Assembly: GCA_947069175.1 (NCBI GenBank)
Contig: CAMTDV010000027.1
Coordinates: forward strand, 37,089,369-37,153,368
From: Scalesia atractyloides
Lineage: Eukaryota; Streptophyta; Magnoliopsida; Asterales; Asteraceae
Direction: 5' to 3'
Length of the DNA: 64,000 nt
Shown: piece after piece, positions 46,151-57,945 of the stretch
How positions within the stretch are numbered: position 1 is the first letter of the stretch
Layout: each line of letters opens with the position of its first letter
The notes under the pieces: generated by a model
Seen by the model: only the letters and a program-made list of their open reading frames with translations
The model's database searches: none
What the model was told of the DNA's origin: nothing
Translations under genes and position numbers: made by a program

Positions 46151-46228
46151 GGTTAGACACGTAGCTCAGTTGGTAGAGCTGCGTGCACGTATACGAGAGG
46201 TCCCGAGTTCGAACCTCACTCAGCGCAT
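46151..46228 (+). other. tRNA-like module A3 (5' LTR)
   Basis: A box TAGCTCAGTTGGTAGAGC, B-box-like GAGTTCGAACC, ending CAGCGCA. Second copy at 53986-54063. Orthologous in position to module B4. Confidence 0.75.
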
Positions 46229-47171
46229 AGAAAACACAGTCTGACCGGTCAAGACCCGGTCAACGGTCAACGGTCAAAAAGTCAACTTTTTATTTCTTTT
46301 TATTTATTTATTTAATTGAAAAATTATTTAAAAATACTTAAAAATAAGATTATTAAAGTTAGAAAATTTTCTTAAACTCACAAAAATAAATCTAAAAAAT
46401 CCCATTTAAAGGCACTAATTAAAAATATTAATCTCAAATAAAATTTATTTATTTATCGAATCATTTTGTTATTATCTAGGTTAGTTCTTCCCACGTCAAT
46501 TGAATCATAAATTCGTGCGCCTTCATCATCATCAAAGAACGCACCCATTGTGAGTGAATCTCTACCATATCCGTGATCAAATGTGTATCAAATGTGTATC
46601 AATTGTTGTGTGGATTATATGTAGATTGGATTTATCATTTTCAGTGCACGCATTTCATTAGGCCCATCAGTTCCCCGTGGGAGACGGGTTGAGCATCAGG
46701 TGCCTCATTAGATCGGCTCCGTTTGATTGAGCCTTGATCTCACATACATCATCATTCATATCATATACTCATCCAAAGTGGTTTGTGTTTGTTTATCTAT
46801 ATATGTTTGCTCACATGTGATTATTGCACAAATTTTCCTTATTAAATAAAACAAGAAATTAGTAACAATGTTTTATCAAGGTTCACTCGCCAACTTTTGT
46901 TGACCCAAAATATCCCCCGTTTTACACATGATACAGGTGATCCAGCTGAGACAAGAAACACATAGGAAGGCGTAGAAGAATAAACAAGTTTAAGCTTTGG
47001 ATTAATTATATAGATTCATTTCCTTGTAATTGTATGAATTTTGATTTGGATATTTAAGTTGTAATTTGAATTTAATAAATATAAAACATCTTAGTAAACA
47101 TCATGAGCTTTGGTGATAACCCAATTATGCCCCGACTTTTATTCCGCTGCGGGTTGGGGTGTGACAGATTG

Positions 47172-47183
47172 GTATCAGAGCTT
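47172..47183 (+). other. Primer-binding site of element A
   Basis: TGGTATCAGAGC three bases after the 5' LTR, the same as in element B. Confidence 0.9.
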
Positions 47184-47980
47184 ATGACTATAGGGATATA
47201 GGATAGGTTATTAGACCCTTAGAGCCTATACTATAGTTAATTAAAATTTAAAATTGTTTATGCGTTACATACAAAATTCATGATGTTTATATGCTTTATG
47301 TTTATTTTTACACTCAATGTTATGCAAGCATGCATATAAATACATGTTATTATACAATGCTCATCATGAATCATATCCTCATAACATATCATATCCATGA
47401 GAGCACACACCTCACGATTACCATGATTTTTGCAATGATTTTTTGTATTTTTCAAATCACATCAAAGTGAGTTCACATGACGGGCATGTAGTAACTGGAA
47501 GGGTACGAGTACCGGTAGTTGGAACGTCCTGTCTAGGCTTGGCATTCGTATAAATCCAAAATAAAGGACCAATTTGCCTACTTGGGGACTAACGATGAGA
47601 GTACAAAGGACCTATTAGGCCAAAGCATGCTATACCAAACGTCGTGTGAGCTAACCCCACTTTGAGTTGTCATTGTGTCTACACCTGGACACCCTCCTAC
47701 CATACATCTCGCAATCATATTTTACGATTTTCATTCGAGTGGTGCGAGTGTTAATCCGCCAACACCAATGTGAATCCTACCGAGCCCAATAGTCATGGGG
47801 GCCCACATGACTACACAGGCGATGGTATGGGGGACATTGGAGGCCCAAACATGAGCAAACCCAAGACATCCTATGGGTGTAGTTGAATTATTGTCAGTTA
47901 TGTTATTTTTCATTCTTTTTACGACACATGACACCTAGAAACTTCTTAAACTCACAGTCTTCCTATGTATGTTCCTGTAG
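47184..47980 (+). other. Element A untranslated leader
   Basis: About 800 nt. The segment 47480-47690 matches the leader of B. No conserved frame. Confidence 0.65.
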
Positions 47981-49553
47981 ATGTCGGCTAGGCAACTACG
48001 TGGAGGTAGAAAGTCAGGAAGATCAAATGAACGCTTGGCCACACAAATTGCTAAACAAATGGCCGCAGTGCTTCCTGACATCATGATTCAAGTTCAACAA
48101 GCTCTCACCGCAAATCCCATCAACCCTCCCAATCAAGAAGACCAGAGCGTCGCCAACCCTCCCTCCAAAAAGTGCTCCTACAAACACTTCAAATCTTGCG
48201 ATCCCTCAAAATATGAAGGGACCGAAGGTGTTACCGCCCTCCTTCACTGGTTTGAAGAAATGGAAAACGCTTTTCCTCAATTGCGATTGTCCCGAGGATC
48301 GTAAGGTACGTTATGCAACTGGAAGACTGTTTGGGGTAGCCCTTACCTGGTGGAACACGGAAAAGGGTAAACGAGGAGTTGAAGATGCCATGGCCTTAAC
48401 ATGGGAAGAGTTACGGGAACTCATGACCAGACGCTTCTGTCCAAGAAGCGAAATCAAAAAGTTGGAAGATGAATTTCACGCGCTAAAACAAAAGGAAGGA
48501 GATCACACTTCCTATCACAAGAGATTTCTCGAACTGAACCAGTTGATCCCTAATTTGTTCACCCCCGTGTATCGCTTGGTTGAACATTTGAAAATTCAAG
48601 ACTCGGTTTTAAGCACTTCGCCTGCAACACTTGAAGCCGCGATGGAGTTAGCTACAGAGCTCACTGAAAATCGTATTCGAAACGGCAAGTTCAAAGATGA
48701 AAAGAAGAAAGCACCCATAGAGACCTCAACTACAAACCACTCAGTCTCATCCTCAAGGTTTGCTGGTAAGAGGAAACATAATGGCAAGAATTTTGCTGCC
48801 ACTCAAACCAACCCTCATATCACTGCTGCACCAATCACCCAAATTGCTCCTTCGGCTGCACCATTTAAAAAGCCATACACCGGCCCACACCTAAAATGCA
48901 ACCGTTGTCAATACCATCACCCTCCCGAAACTCTTTGCCAACATTGCACCAGCTGTGGCCGTGCGGGTCACACCATTCAAACTTGTCGCATTCTTCAACG
49001 AATGAACCGCAATCAACCCCCAACCCAAACCCACCATCAGATAATGGGTCAAGCCCAACAACCCTTACTTCTACCATCTGCACAACACATAGCCCAATCC
49101 TACTACCAACCCAACTACCCCATGATGCAGCCCATGCGAGCTTGTTACAACTGTGGGGACCCAAACCACTTCAGAAACACTTGTCCACGCTTAGTGAACA
49201 TCATCCATGCTCAAGCCCAAGCGAACCCAGTAAACCAAGCTAACCAAGCTCCTCCACCTGCCAGAGGAAGAGCTTTCAACATCAATGCCAACCAAGCTAG
49301 GGCTGACAACAACGTGGTTAACGGTACGTTTCTCATCAATGATAGTTATGCATCCATGTTATTCGATACTGGCGCGGATAAGAGTTTTATGTCCTTAGAA
49401 TTTGAACCTATCCTCAACCAAACTCGTGTTAATCTCATGGAATCTCTAACGGTGGAAGTTGCTGACGGAAAACCCGTTTCATTAAATTCTGTTGTACGCG
49501 ATTGTACCCTCACTCTAAACGATCACGATTTTCAGTTGACCTCATTCCTATGA
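47981..49553 (+). pseudogene. gag: Element A gag and start of protease, frameshifted
   Basis: Starts at ATG 47981 and is colinear with the Gag of B: an N-terminal basic region, a gag core with HWFEEMEN and LTWWNTEKGKRG, and two CCHC knuckles (CTSCGRAGHTIQTC near 48950, CYNCGDPNHFRNTC near 49145). It then continues into an aspartic protease with the DTGA active site (49365-49376). The frame changes once near 48275 (about 98 codons in) and again near 49535 in the protease. Gag and protease therefore cannot be made as one product from this copy. Confidence 0.9.
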
Positions 49554-49813
49554 AGTTGGGAAGTTTCGATGTTATAATCGGTATGGACTGGCTCAGCCAG
49601 CATCACGCTGAAGTAGTGTGCCGCGAAAAGTTCATTCGCATTCCTCTTGCAGATGGTCAGACCCTACGTATTTTTGGAGAAACCCCTTCGAAAGGACTCA
49701 AATTAATGTCCTGCCTTCAAGCCTGAAAATATCTCCGCAAGAACTATGTCGCATTCCTAACTCACGTCGTCAAAAAGGGAAACAAGGAGAAGAAACTCGA
49801 AGATATCCCAGTT
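49502..49813 (+). pseudogene. Element A protease C-terminal part, with a stop
   Basis: The protease continues in a different frame with LGSFDVIIGMDWLSQHHAEV, the conserved gypsy protease end. A TGA at 49724-49726 interrupts the linker to RT; the frame continues after it to the RT region. Confidence 0.8.
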
Positions 49814-52636
49814 GTGAAAGAATTCCCACAAGTCTTTCCCGACGACATTTCAGGACTCCCTCTTGTGAGAGAAGTCAAATTCCGCATCGATCTTGTACCT
49901 GGCGCTACACCAGTCGCAAAATCTCCTTATAGGTTAGCCCCATCCGAAATGCAAGAGCTTGCCAGTCAACTGCAAGAGCTGACTGACAAAGGATTCATAC
50001 GTCCTAGCTCATCGCCTTGGGGTGCACCTGTTCTCTTTGTGAAGAAGAAAGATGGAACGTTTCGCATGTGCATTGATTATAGAGAACTCAACAAGTTAAC
50101 GGTTAAAAATTGCTATCCACTACCTCGCATCGATGACCTCCTAGATCAACTTCAAGGCGCCACCTGCTTTTCAAAAATCGACCTTCGTTCTGGTTATCAT
50201 CAGCTCAGAGTACATGAAGAAGATATCCCAAAGACCGCTTTCCGGACTCGTTATGGTCATTACGAATTCATGGTCATGCCATTCGGTTTAACCAACGCCC
50301 CTGCTGTATTCATGGATCTAATGAATAGGGTATGCAAACCCTACCTCGACCGTTTCGTCATAGTCTTCATCGACGATATTCTTATCTACTCCAAGTCTAG
50401 ATCCGATCATGAGCGACACCTTAGACTCATCCTTACACTCTTAAGGACTGAAAAGCTCTACGCTAAATTCTCAAAATGTGAATTCTGGTTAGGAGAAGTA
50501 CAATTCCTTGGACATGTCGTCAATGACAAGGGAATTCATGTTGATCCTTCAAAAGTCAAGGCAGTGCAAGAATGGCAAGCGCCACGTACCCTTACCGAAG
50601 TAAGGTCATTTCTTGGTTTGGCTGGTTACTATCGACACTTCATTGCCAATTTTTCTCGTATTGATGTCCCACTCACGGCCTTGACTCATAAAGGAAAACC
50701 CTTCATATGGGGACCTAAGCAAAAAGAGGCCTTCCAAACTCTAAAGCAAAAACTTTGTGACGCACCTATCCTCACACTCCCTGAAGGTTGCGATGACTTT
50801 GTAATATATTGCGACGCGTCAGGGCAAGGGCTAGGCTGCGTATTAATGCAAAGAGGAAAAGTGATAGCCTATGCTTCTAGGCAACTCAAGGTTCATGAGA
50901 AGAATTACACCACCCACGACCTGGAACTTGGAGCCGTTGTGTTCGCTCTCAAGATATGGAGACATTACCTCTACGGTACCAAGTGTGAAATATACACTGA
51001 CCACAAAAGTCTCCAACATATCTTCAACCAAAAGGAGTTGAATATGAGGCAACGAAGATGGGTCGAACTTCTCAACGACTACGACTGTGAAATTCGGTAT
51101 CATCCTGGCAAGGCAAACGTGGTGGCTGATGCACTCAGTCGAAAAGGTTATGCGAACTCCATTCGTCTTCTATGTTTACAAATCATAACCGACATCAAAG
51201 ATCGAATCCGAGCAGCTCAACATGTTTCTGTAACAGAAAATGACGTACGCGAAGAGCTGTCGTGTGGAGCTGAACTAAAAATCGAAACCAAATCCGATGG
51301 TATTCTATACTATTTAAATCGCATATGGATTCCTGATCGCGAAAACGTTCGTGATTTCCTCATGAATGAGGCACACAAAACACGATACTCTGTACACCCA
51401 GGAGCCGACAAGATGTATCAAGACCTACGATACACCTACTGGTGGCTTGGCATGAAAAAGGATATCGCTGTTTTTGTTTCCAAGTGCCTTACCTGTTCCA
51501 AAGTAAAAGCTGAACATCAAAGACCTTCAGGACTTCTAGTCCAACCCGAAATAGCTGTATGGAAGTGGAAAAACATAACCATGGATTTCATTACCGGGTT
51601 ACCTCGCACCTCCAGTGGGTATGACACCATATGGGTAATAATCGATCGTCTTACAAAGTCATCTCACTTCATTCCGATTCGCGAGGACTTCAAGAACGAG
51701 AAGTTAGCTCGTATCTACATCAGCGAGATCGTAAGTCGTCATGGCGTACCATTAAGTATCATTTCTGACCGTGATGGTCGTTTCACTTCACGAACATGGC
51801 GAGCCGTACAAACCGCCTTGGGTACACGATTAGACCTCAGTACCGCTTTTCATCCTCAAACTGATGGCCAATCTGAACGCACCATCCAAACTCTTGAAGA
51901 CATGCTTCGAGCATGTGTCATAGACTTCAAAGGGAATTGGGATGCTCATCTACCATTAGTTGAATTTTCGTACAACAATAGCTATCATTCAAGTATCGGC
52001 ATGGCTCCATTCGAAGCTTTGTATGGTCGTAAGTGCCGATCTCCAGTATGTTGGCATGAAATTGGGGAATCACAAATCACCGGTCCAGAATTAATTCAAG
52101 AAACAACCGACAAGGTCATTCAAATTCGAAACAATCTTCTAGCGGCTCAAAGTTGTCAAAAGAGTTATGCAGACAAACGACGAAAGCCCTTGGAGTTTGA
52201 CATTGGTGATCAAGTACTTTTAAAAGTATCACCGTGGAAGGGAGTGGTTCGTTTTGGCCAAAAGGGCAAGCTAGCACCACGCTACGTAGGACCTTTCAAG
52301 ATACTCGAAAGAGTAGGTCTTGTAGCATACAAGCTCGACCTACCAGAAGAGCTCAATAGAATTCATCCCACATTCCACGTATCAAACTTGAAGAAGTGCC
52401 TCGCCGATGAAAACCTCCATATTCCTCTAGAAGACATTCAAATCGATGAATCTATGCACTTCGTTGCAAGACCGGTAGAAATCATGGACTTCGGAGAGAA
52501 GCGTTTAAGACGAAGTCGTATTCCAATTGTCAGGGTACGTTGGGAGTCAAAACGAGGACCTGAGTTTACTTAGGAACGCGAAGACTCAATGCGCGAAAAA
52601 TACCCGCATCTCTTTCCAGTTACCACTGCTACTTAA
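49814..52636 (+). CDS. pol: Element A Pol: reverse transcriptase, RNase H, integrase
   Basis: One long open stretch of 919 codons (to 52573), then a premature TAG and a further 20 codons to TAA at about 52636. Domains by residue: RT about 60-230 with FIDD at 185-188; RNase H about 330-445, beginning [10 protein letters not shown]; an integrase HHCC-type zinc region about 520-565; DDE core with Asp in MDFITG (about 593), [10 protein letters not shown] (about 655) and Glu in [10 protein letters not shown] (about 695); and a GPY/F module, [12 protein letters not shown] (about 820). The C-terminal [18 protein letters not shown] stretch is a chromodomain-position tail, which suggests a chromovirus/Tekay-like lineage, a tentative placement. 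All catalytic residues remain. It is broken only by the upstream stop and the terminal nonsense codon. Confidence 0.92.
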
Positions 52637-52654
52637 ATTTCGGGACGAAATTTC

Positions 52655-52671
52655 CTAAAAGTAGGGGATAC
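52655..52671 (+). other. Polypurine tract of element A
   Basis: CTAAAAGTAGGGGATAC directly precedes the 3' LTR. Confidence 0.8.
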
Positions 52672-55073
52672 TGTAACATTCGTCGAAAAACGGGTTTCAA
52701 AACCCGCTTCGTTTATTAATCAAATATTCGGTTATAAGTTTCGTTGCGTATTTATTGTTCAGATAAATTTTAAACAATACATAATTAATAAATATATTAG
52801 AATTTAAAAACCATAATTTATAAATAATCATAAATAGTGAGAAAAATAATAAAATGGAGACGCCGGGTTTCGAACCCGGGTCACCCACAAACACAAACAC
52901 ACAACACACCGCTCCGCCACACACTTTGTTTGTGATAAACACTAAAACAAATAACATATATAATAAAACCGAAAGTCAAATCCGGTAATCAACGCGCCAG
53001 AACTCGCAATCACCGGAAAATCCGGCAATCCGCGATTTTGGCCATATTCCTTTTGACTGAAACGCACAATTTAATCTCGACGCCAGTTATAGCCGTTGCC
53101 GGCAGTCAATTTCGGTCATAACCGCCGGAAATCCTTAATCGCGAACTTTGACCGTAAATCAAACTCAATTCAGCTGTTCATCCCTATAAATACCCACTCA
53201 ATCATCTGGAAATCCTTTCGCTCAGAACCACACACTTTTTCGAAGCTTTAATTCTTCTAGAGCACGTCGCCAGAGTTCCTCTGCACTCGTCGGAATATCG
53301 CCGGAATCATTGATCAGAAAACCGTATTCGTTCATCAGATGGTATAACTGTCTAAACTTCTCTGCTATCTCTTTATTTATACTTTAATTGATCAAACCAA
53401 TAATCAAAACTGTTAAAACAGTTCATACAGCCGGAAGTCGCAAAATCAGAGCCGACGAACACTGCCGGAAATCTGAAGAAAACGCTCCGTCTTGGTATAC
53501 CATATCACTTAATCTCCTTTCCATTTCAAACAAGTATAAGTTATGATCGATTAACCAGAACAATCAGATTTCACTGTTCTGTAATTTTTAAGCGAAGAAG
53601 ACGAAGATGCAAACATGTAATAGTATAATTAAAAACAGAAATTAAACAGGGTTAGACACACAGTCCAGCGGTGGACTGTGTGCAAATATAACACACACGT
53701 CCCGAGTTCGAATCGCACACGTTACCGACTTTCAGAAATAAAACCAATATTTTTAGAACCTAATCAGATCAAGTCACAGAATGTTTATAAGAGAAATATA
53801 ATTTAGTAGTTATGCAGATTAGACACACAGCCCAACTGGTTGGGCTGTGCGCACTCGAACCAAAGGACCCGAGTTCGACTCCGGGTCTCTGCAACCGGTT
53901 CGGCCATATAAATCATTTTTAATAAAAACCAAATAAGTTAAAGGTTAATTAGTATATATATATAATTAAAACAGAGAATATTTCGGGTTAGACATGTAGC
54001 TCAGTTGGTAGAGCTGCGTGCACGTATACGAGAGGTCCCGAGTTCGAACCTCACTCAGCGCATAGAAAACACAGTCTGACCGGTCAAGACCCGGTCAACG
54101 GTCAACGGTCAAAAAGTCAACTTTTTATTTCTTTTTATTTATTTATTTAATTGAAAAATTATTTAAAAATACTTAAAAATAAGATTATTAAAGTTAGAAA
54201 ATTTCCTTAAACTCACAAAAATAAATCTAAAAAATCCCATTTAAAGGCACTAATTAAAAATATTAATCTCAAATAAAATTTATTTATTTATCGAATCATT
54301 TTGTTATTATCTAGGTTAGTTCTTCCCACGTCAATTGAATCATAAATTCGTGCGCCTTCATCATCATCAAAGAACGCACACATTGTGAGTGAATCTCTAC
54401 CAATTCCCCGTTTTAATCATGTTTTGGGGTGTATCATGTGTCGTATAATTCTTTCATTATATATATAAACACTTGTGCATACATCATATCCGTGATCAAA
54501 TGTGTATCAATTGTTGTGTGGATTATATGTAGATTGGATTTATCATTTTCAGTGCAAGCATTTCATTAGGCCCATCAGTTCCCCGTGGGAGACCGGTTGA
54601 GCATTAGGTGCCTCATTAGATCGGCTCCGTTTGATTGAGCCTTGATCTCACATACATCATCATTCATATCATATACTCATCCAAAGTGGTTTGTGTTTGT
54701 TTATCTATATATGTTTGCTCACATGTGATTATTGCACAAATTTTCCTTATTAAATAAAACAAGAAATTAGTAACAATGTTTTATCAAGGTTCACTCGCCA
54801 ACTTTTGTTGACCCAAAATATCCCCCGTTTACACATGATACAGGTGATCCAGCTGAGACAAGAAACACATAGGAAGGCCTAGAAGAATAAACAAGTTTAA
54901 GCTTTGGATTAATTATATAGATTCATTTCCTTGTAATTGTATGAATTTTGATTTGGATATTTAAGTTGTAATTTGAATTTAATAAATATGAAACATCTTA
55001 GTAAACATCATGAGCTTTGTTGATAACCCAATTATGCTCCGGCTTTTATTCCGCTGCGGGTCGGGGTGTGACA
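52672..55073 (+). repeat. Element A 3' LTR, 2402 bp, full length
   Basis: TGTAACATTCG..GGTGTGACA. Contains the antisense tRNA-like module (52856-52932, with consensus A box), TATA box (53185-53192), sense modules (53649-53727, 53816-53895, 53986-54063), a CCCGT hairpin now weakened (ACCGG instead of ACGGG, about 54585), and the AGATC..GATCT hairpin (54618-54648). Confidence 0.95.
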
Positions 55074-55078
55074 CTCTT

Positions 55079-55321
55079 TGTGACAAGCCAGAACTTCCCA
55101 TGTTGTAGTTCGGATTCCAAGTGTATTGATTTGGGTTTCACAAGAGGGGTTGGTTCAAGAGGTTTATGAAGTTGGTTTAGTTTTTGATTATAATCGACAA
55201 ACGTGGTTACATATACGGTTGGTCGGGTGGGAACCAGAGCAACGGGTTGGTTAGGAGCGTTCGTTTGGTCCGAGTCACCGCTAGATCGAGGAGGTCCGAA
55301 ACCACGGTTGTAGGGATACAT
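55079..55321 (-). pseudogene. 5' part of the trihelix-type gene, cut by element A
   Basis: Minus-strand start at 55321 (MYPYNRGFGPPRSSG) and 81 codons of Pro/Gln/Asn-rich sequence ending FWLVTKS at the insertion point, the usual low-complexity N-terminal region of the 'GST T3-like' trihelix proteins. The remainder is at 35331-36148. Confidence 0.7.
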
Positions 55322-55417
55322 GGTAGAGAGAGTGGTATAAAAATCTAGAGATTTTTTTTATAAAATATGGAGTGAAAGAGTGATTGTAGCGAGAGTGGCC
55401 TTAAAAAATGAGCTGAA

Positions 55418-55453
<36 letters not shown>

Positions 55454-56480
55454 CATATATATATTCGTAAAACAATAACCAAACCATCGGTTATTGTTTC
55501 GGTTTGGTTATTCGGCTTCGATTAATTCGGTTTTATGCTTACCCTTAGCTTTGGCTTAGGTGATGTCACGGACAAGTGACGAAAAGAGCATGTGATTTGC
55601 TATACCATTACACATAGACTAAATGATTACAAATGTTTACATCCTCTTCAATTGTGGGTATATATAAGAAAAAATAAAATGTCCCAATAAATAAAAAATT
55701 ATATATGTGTATGTCGAAAATTAATTAAACAAAACTAACATGATTTTAATAAACTTTTTTAAATAACAGGTTTATAGGATTTAAAACTTATTACTATAAA
55801 TGGTGGGAATCTCCACACGTTACGGTAGGTGCATCTGATTTGTCACCACTTTTTTTGCCTGATAAACACAATGGTATAGTTCTTAAACCTGTTAACAACA
55901 CGCATCTTTAACTTTTTACAACTAAAATGAAATGATTATTTTACAACAATGAAAATGACCACTTAATGAAAAAAATCTAACATTCTTTTGTAATTCACAA
56001 AGTCATTCGCGCTAATGAGAAGGCTTTTTTTCTAATAACAATAAAAAATGTCTTCTAAAAGTTGTAAGATTGCTCCAATCGGTCCCGATCTCCAACTCCA
56101 TCATTTTCCTTTTGTCTTGAAATAGAAACCTAAGTCGTTATAAATATATAAGTTTAGATCAAACCAAACCGACTCGTCCATTACGTACCCAACTGTTTCT
56201 ATTATTTGGCTCACTTCAAAAGGTGAAAAAAACAGCAACCACTAATGTTACAATCGAACACACCATTTCACATGTACTACTAATTGATTATATAAAAAAG
56301 TGTACCTTTCTAGATTTAATCACTTTCTTTTCCCTGTCATGTGTGACCATTAATATTCTTATGACACCACCAAGATGATTCTGACTGGGCTGCACCTCTA
56401 ACTTTGGTTTCTGAATTTGATCTTTGAATCTCACTTAACAAGATTTGATATTAACAAGTCTTATTATTAGTTTCATTGTC
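55322..56480. other. No gene; TA microsatellite at 55421-55463
   Basis: Upstream region of the trihelix pseudogene, then AT-rich intergenic DNA. Confidence 0.55.
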
Positions 56481-56484
56481 ATTA

Positions 56485-56600
56485 TAGAAAAGTGGCGGAT
56501 CTAAAATATCTTCATAGGGGTAACGTTTTAAAAAAAATTGTAATGAAATCGAAAAAACGTCAAACTTTTCCAAAATTTACACTACCGCCGGAGCGCTAAG
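56485..56600. mobile_element. Truncated hAT-like MITE
   Basis: Starts GTGGCGGATCTAAAAT and aligns with 4075-4190 (GGGGTAACG, AATTTACACTACC, CGGAGCG) but lacks the right terminus. Confidence 0.7.
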
Positions 56601-57600
56601 GGGTAATGCCACAAGCCTTTATTTACCACCACCTACTTATCTCCATGAAATCCTAACCGCCATGTGTTACCACCTTTGTTCAAATCGAAAAGGAAGAGAG
56701 AGGTAGAAACGTGAGGAATAGAAAGAGAGCGTTTTCGAGATAAAGAGTTAGAGATGAGAGAGAGAGAGAGAGTGAAAAGAGAGGAGCTGACCATGATGGT
56801 TCTGTGGCAGCGGTAATACCACCGTTCAGGCACGTGGATCGGTTTAGTTCCCTAATCTGAAGGTGTCTAAGACACGCCGGTGGTGGTGGCTTATACACAC
56901 AAGCAACCGGTGACGAGGTTAGACGGTGTAATAGTCACGGGTTGGCTTCAAAACAGTACCTGATGTCGATGGCAAGCGCCATCAATGGATTTTATGGTTG
57001 CGAGGAGATCATTGAAGATGTTTGACCACCTAGTCGCCGCCTCCAACGATGGCGACTAGGGTTCTGCGAGTCATTTTGGCCCTGCATGTTTAGATCGGCG
57101 ACAGCCAAGTACCTAGACGCTTAGGAATATATACTAAACACGATTTTATGACCTTCACCCCACAACACGAGTGTTAAACACTAGTTTTAAACAATTGAAG
57201 TAATACATGTTTATGTGATTGCAACTAATAAATATTATATGTATTTACTGATATTAAAGTATACAAATTATAGACTATAGTATAAGACGACAACTAGTAA
57301 AACTAAAAGGAATTGATAGTTCGCCAATATCATATCAAAGGTGTGAACCTTTAAATTCTTTTAATGTACTATATTGATAAAGTATGGAAATGATCGAATA
57401 AAAAATCCTTTAGCCTAAGACGTCTAGGAGAAGTTTTGGGCCTTTAACCAAATAATCTATGGTTTAGATTAGGTGATTCTCAAATGTTATATTTGTATGA
57501 CACAAAACAAGAGAGACAAGTCGGGTAAAAGGCAAAATAGAAAGATTCAATATTGGTGACTTATTTGAGTAGGCGATTTCTATCGTTTTCTTAACTTAAA
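56601..57600. other. No gene recognised
   Basis: Contains a (GA)n tract (56757-56772) and a GC-richer segment (56800-57080) whose frames are short and show no known motif. It may be TE-derived. Confidence 0.5.
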
Positions 57601-57609
57601 AAAAGTTAT

Positions 57610-57945
57610 TTTACAAGTTATAACATTACGTGATTATATACAAAGAGAAAACGAAGGCGTTGCACGATCGGAAGTTGAAGAGATTGTAGGAGTTTAGAAA
57701 GGGATACAAAGTTCTCTTTATAATTCCCATCTGAAGTTGTATGCGGGGAAATTGAAGTCAAAGTGGACGGGACCATATGTGGTGAAGGAGGTTTTTCCGT
57801 ATGGTAGTATGGTACAATTGAGTTAGAAAAAGAAACCGACGGGAACACTTGATGTGAATGGTCATAGATTGAAGCACTATCAAGGAGGGCTTTTAGATAC
57901 AACCGAGAAGGAGGAAACTCCTCTCGAAACACCCCTAAGATGACC
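57610..57945 (+). pseudogene. Athila-type integrase C-terminal remnant
   Basis: Plus-strand pieces KLYAGKLKSKWTGPYVVKEV, FPYGSMVQL and VNGHRLKHYQGG are the conserved tail of Athila-lineage Ty3/gypsy integrases. Stops and frame changes are present, and the upstream RT/integrase core is absent. Confidence 0.8.

Larger units (their letters stand above)
45564..47168 (+). repeat. Element A 5' LTR, second part
   Basis: Resumes at AATAATCAAAACTG and ends GGGGTGTGACA at 47168. Holds sense tRNA-like modules at 45813-45890, 45981-46059 and 46151-46228, a CCCGT/ACGGG hairpin (about 46675) and the AGATCGGCTC..GAGCCTTGATCT hairpin (46710-46740). Confidence 0.93.
36154..55073 (+). mobile_element. Ty3/gypsy LTR retrotransposon A, carrying nested element B
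   Basis: A complete element with its internal order intact: 5' LTR (36154-36879 joined with 45564-47168, split by element B), PBS, leader, gag, protease, RT, RNase H, integrase, polypurine tract and 3' LTR (52672-55073), between CTCTT duplications. It inserted into a trihelix-type gene. Without B it is about 10.2 kb. The coding region has two frameshifts and two early stops, and the two LTRs differ at scattered sites and by an indel of about 90 bp near 46560/54400, so the insertion is not recent. Confidence 0.95.

Noticed and set aside
49502..49932. Extra overlapping genes in element A
   Set aside because: Shadows of the frameshifted protease-RT junction, except for the protease part that is annotated.
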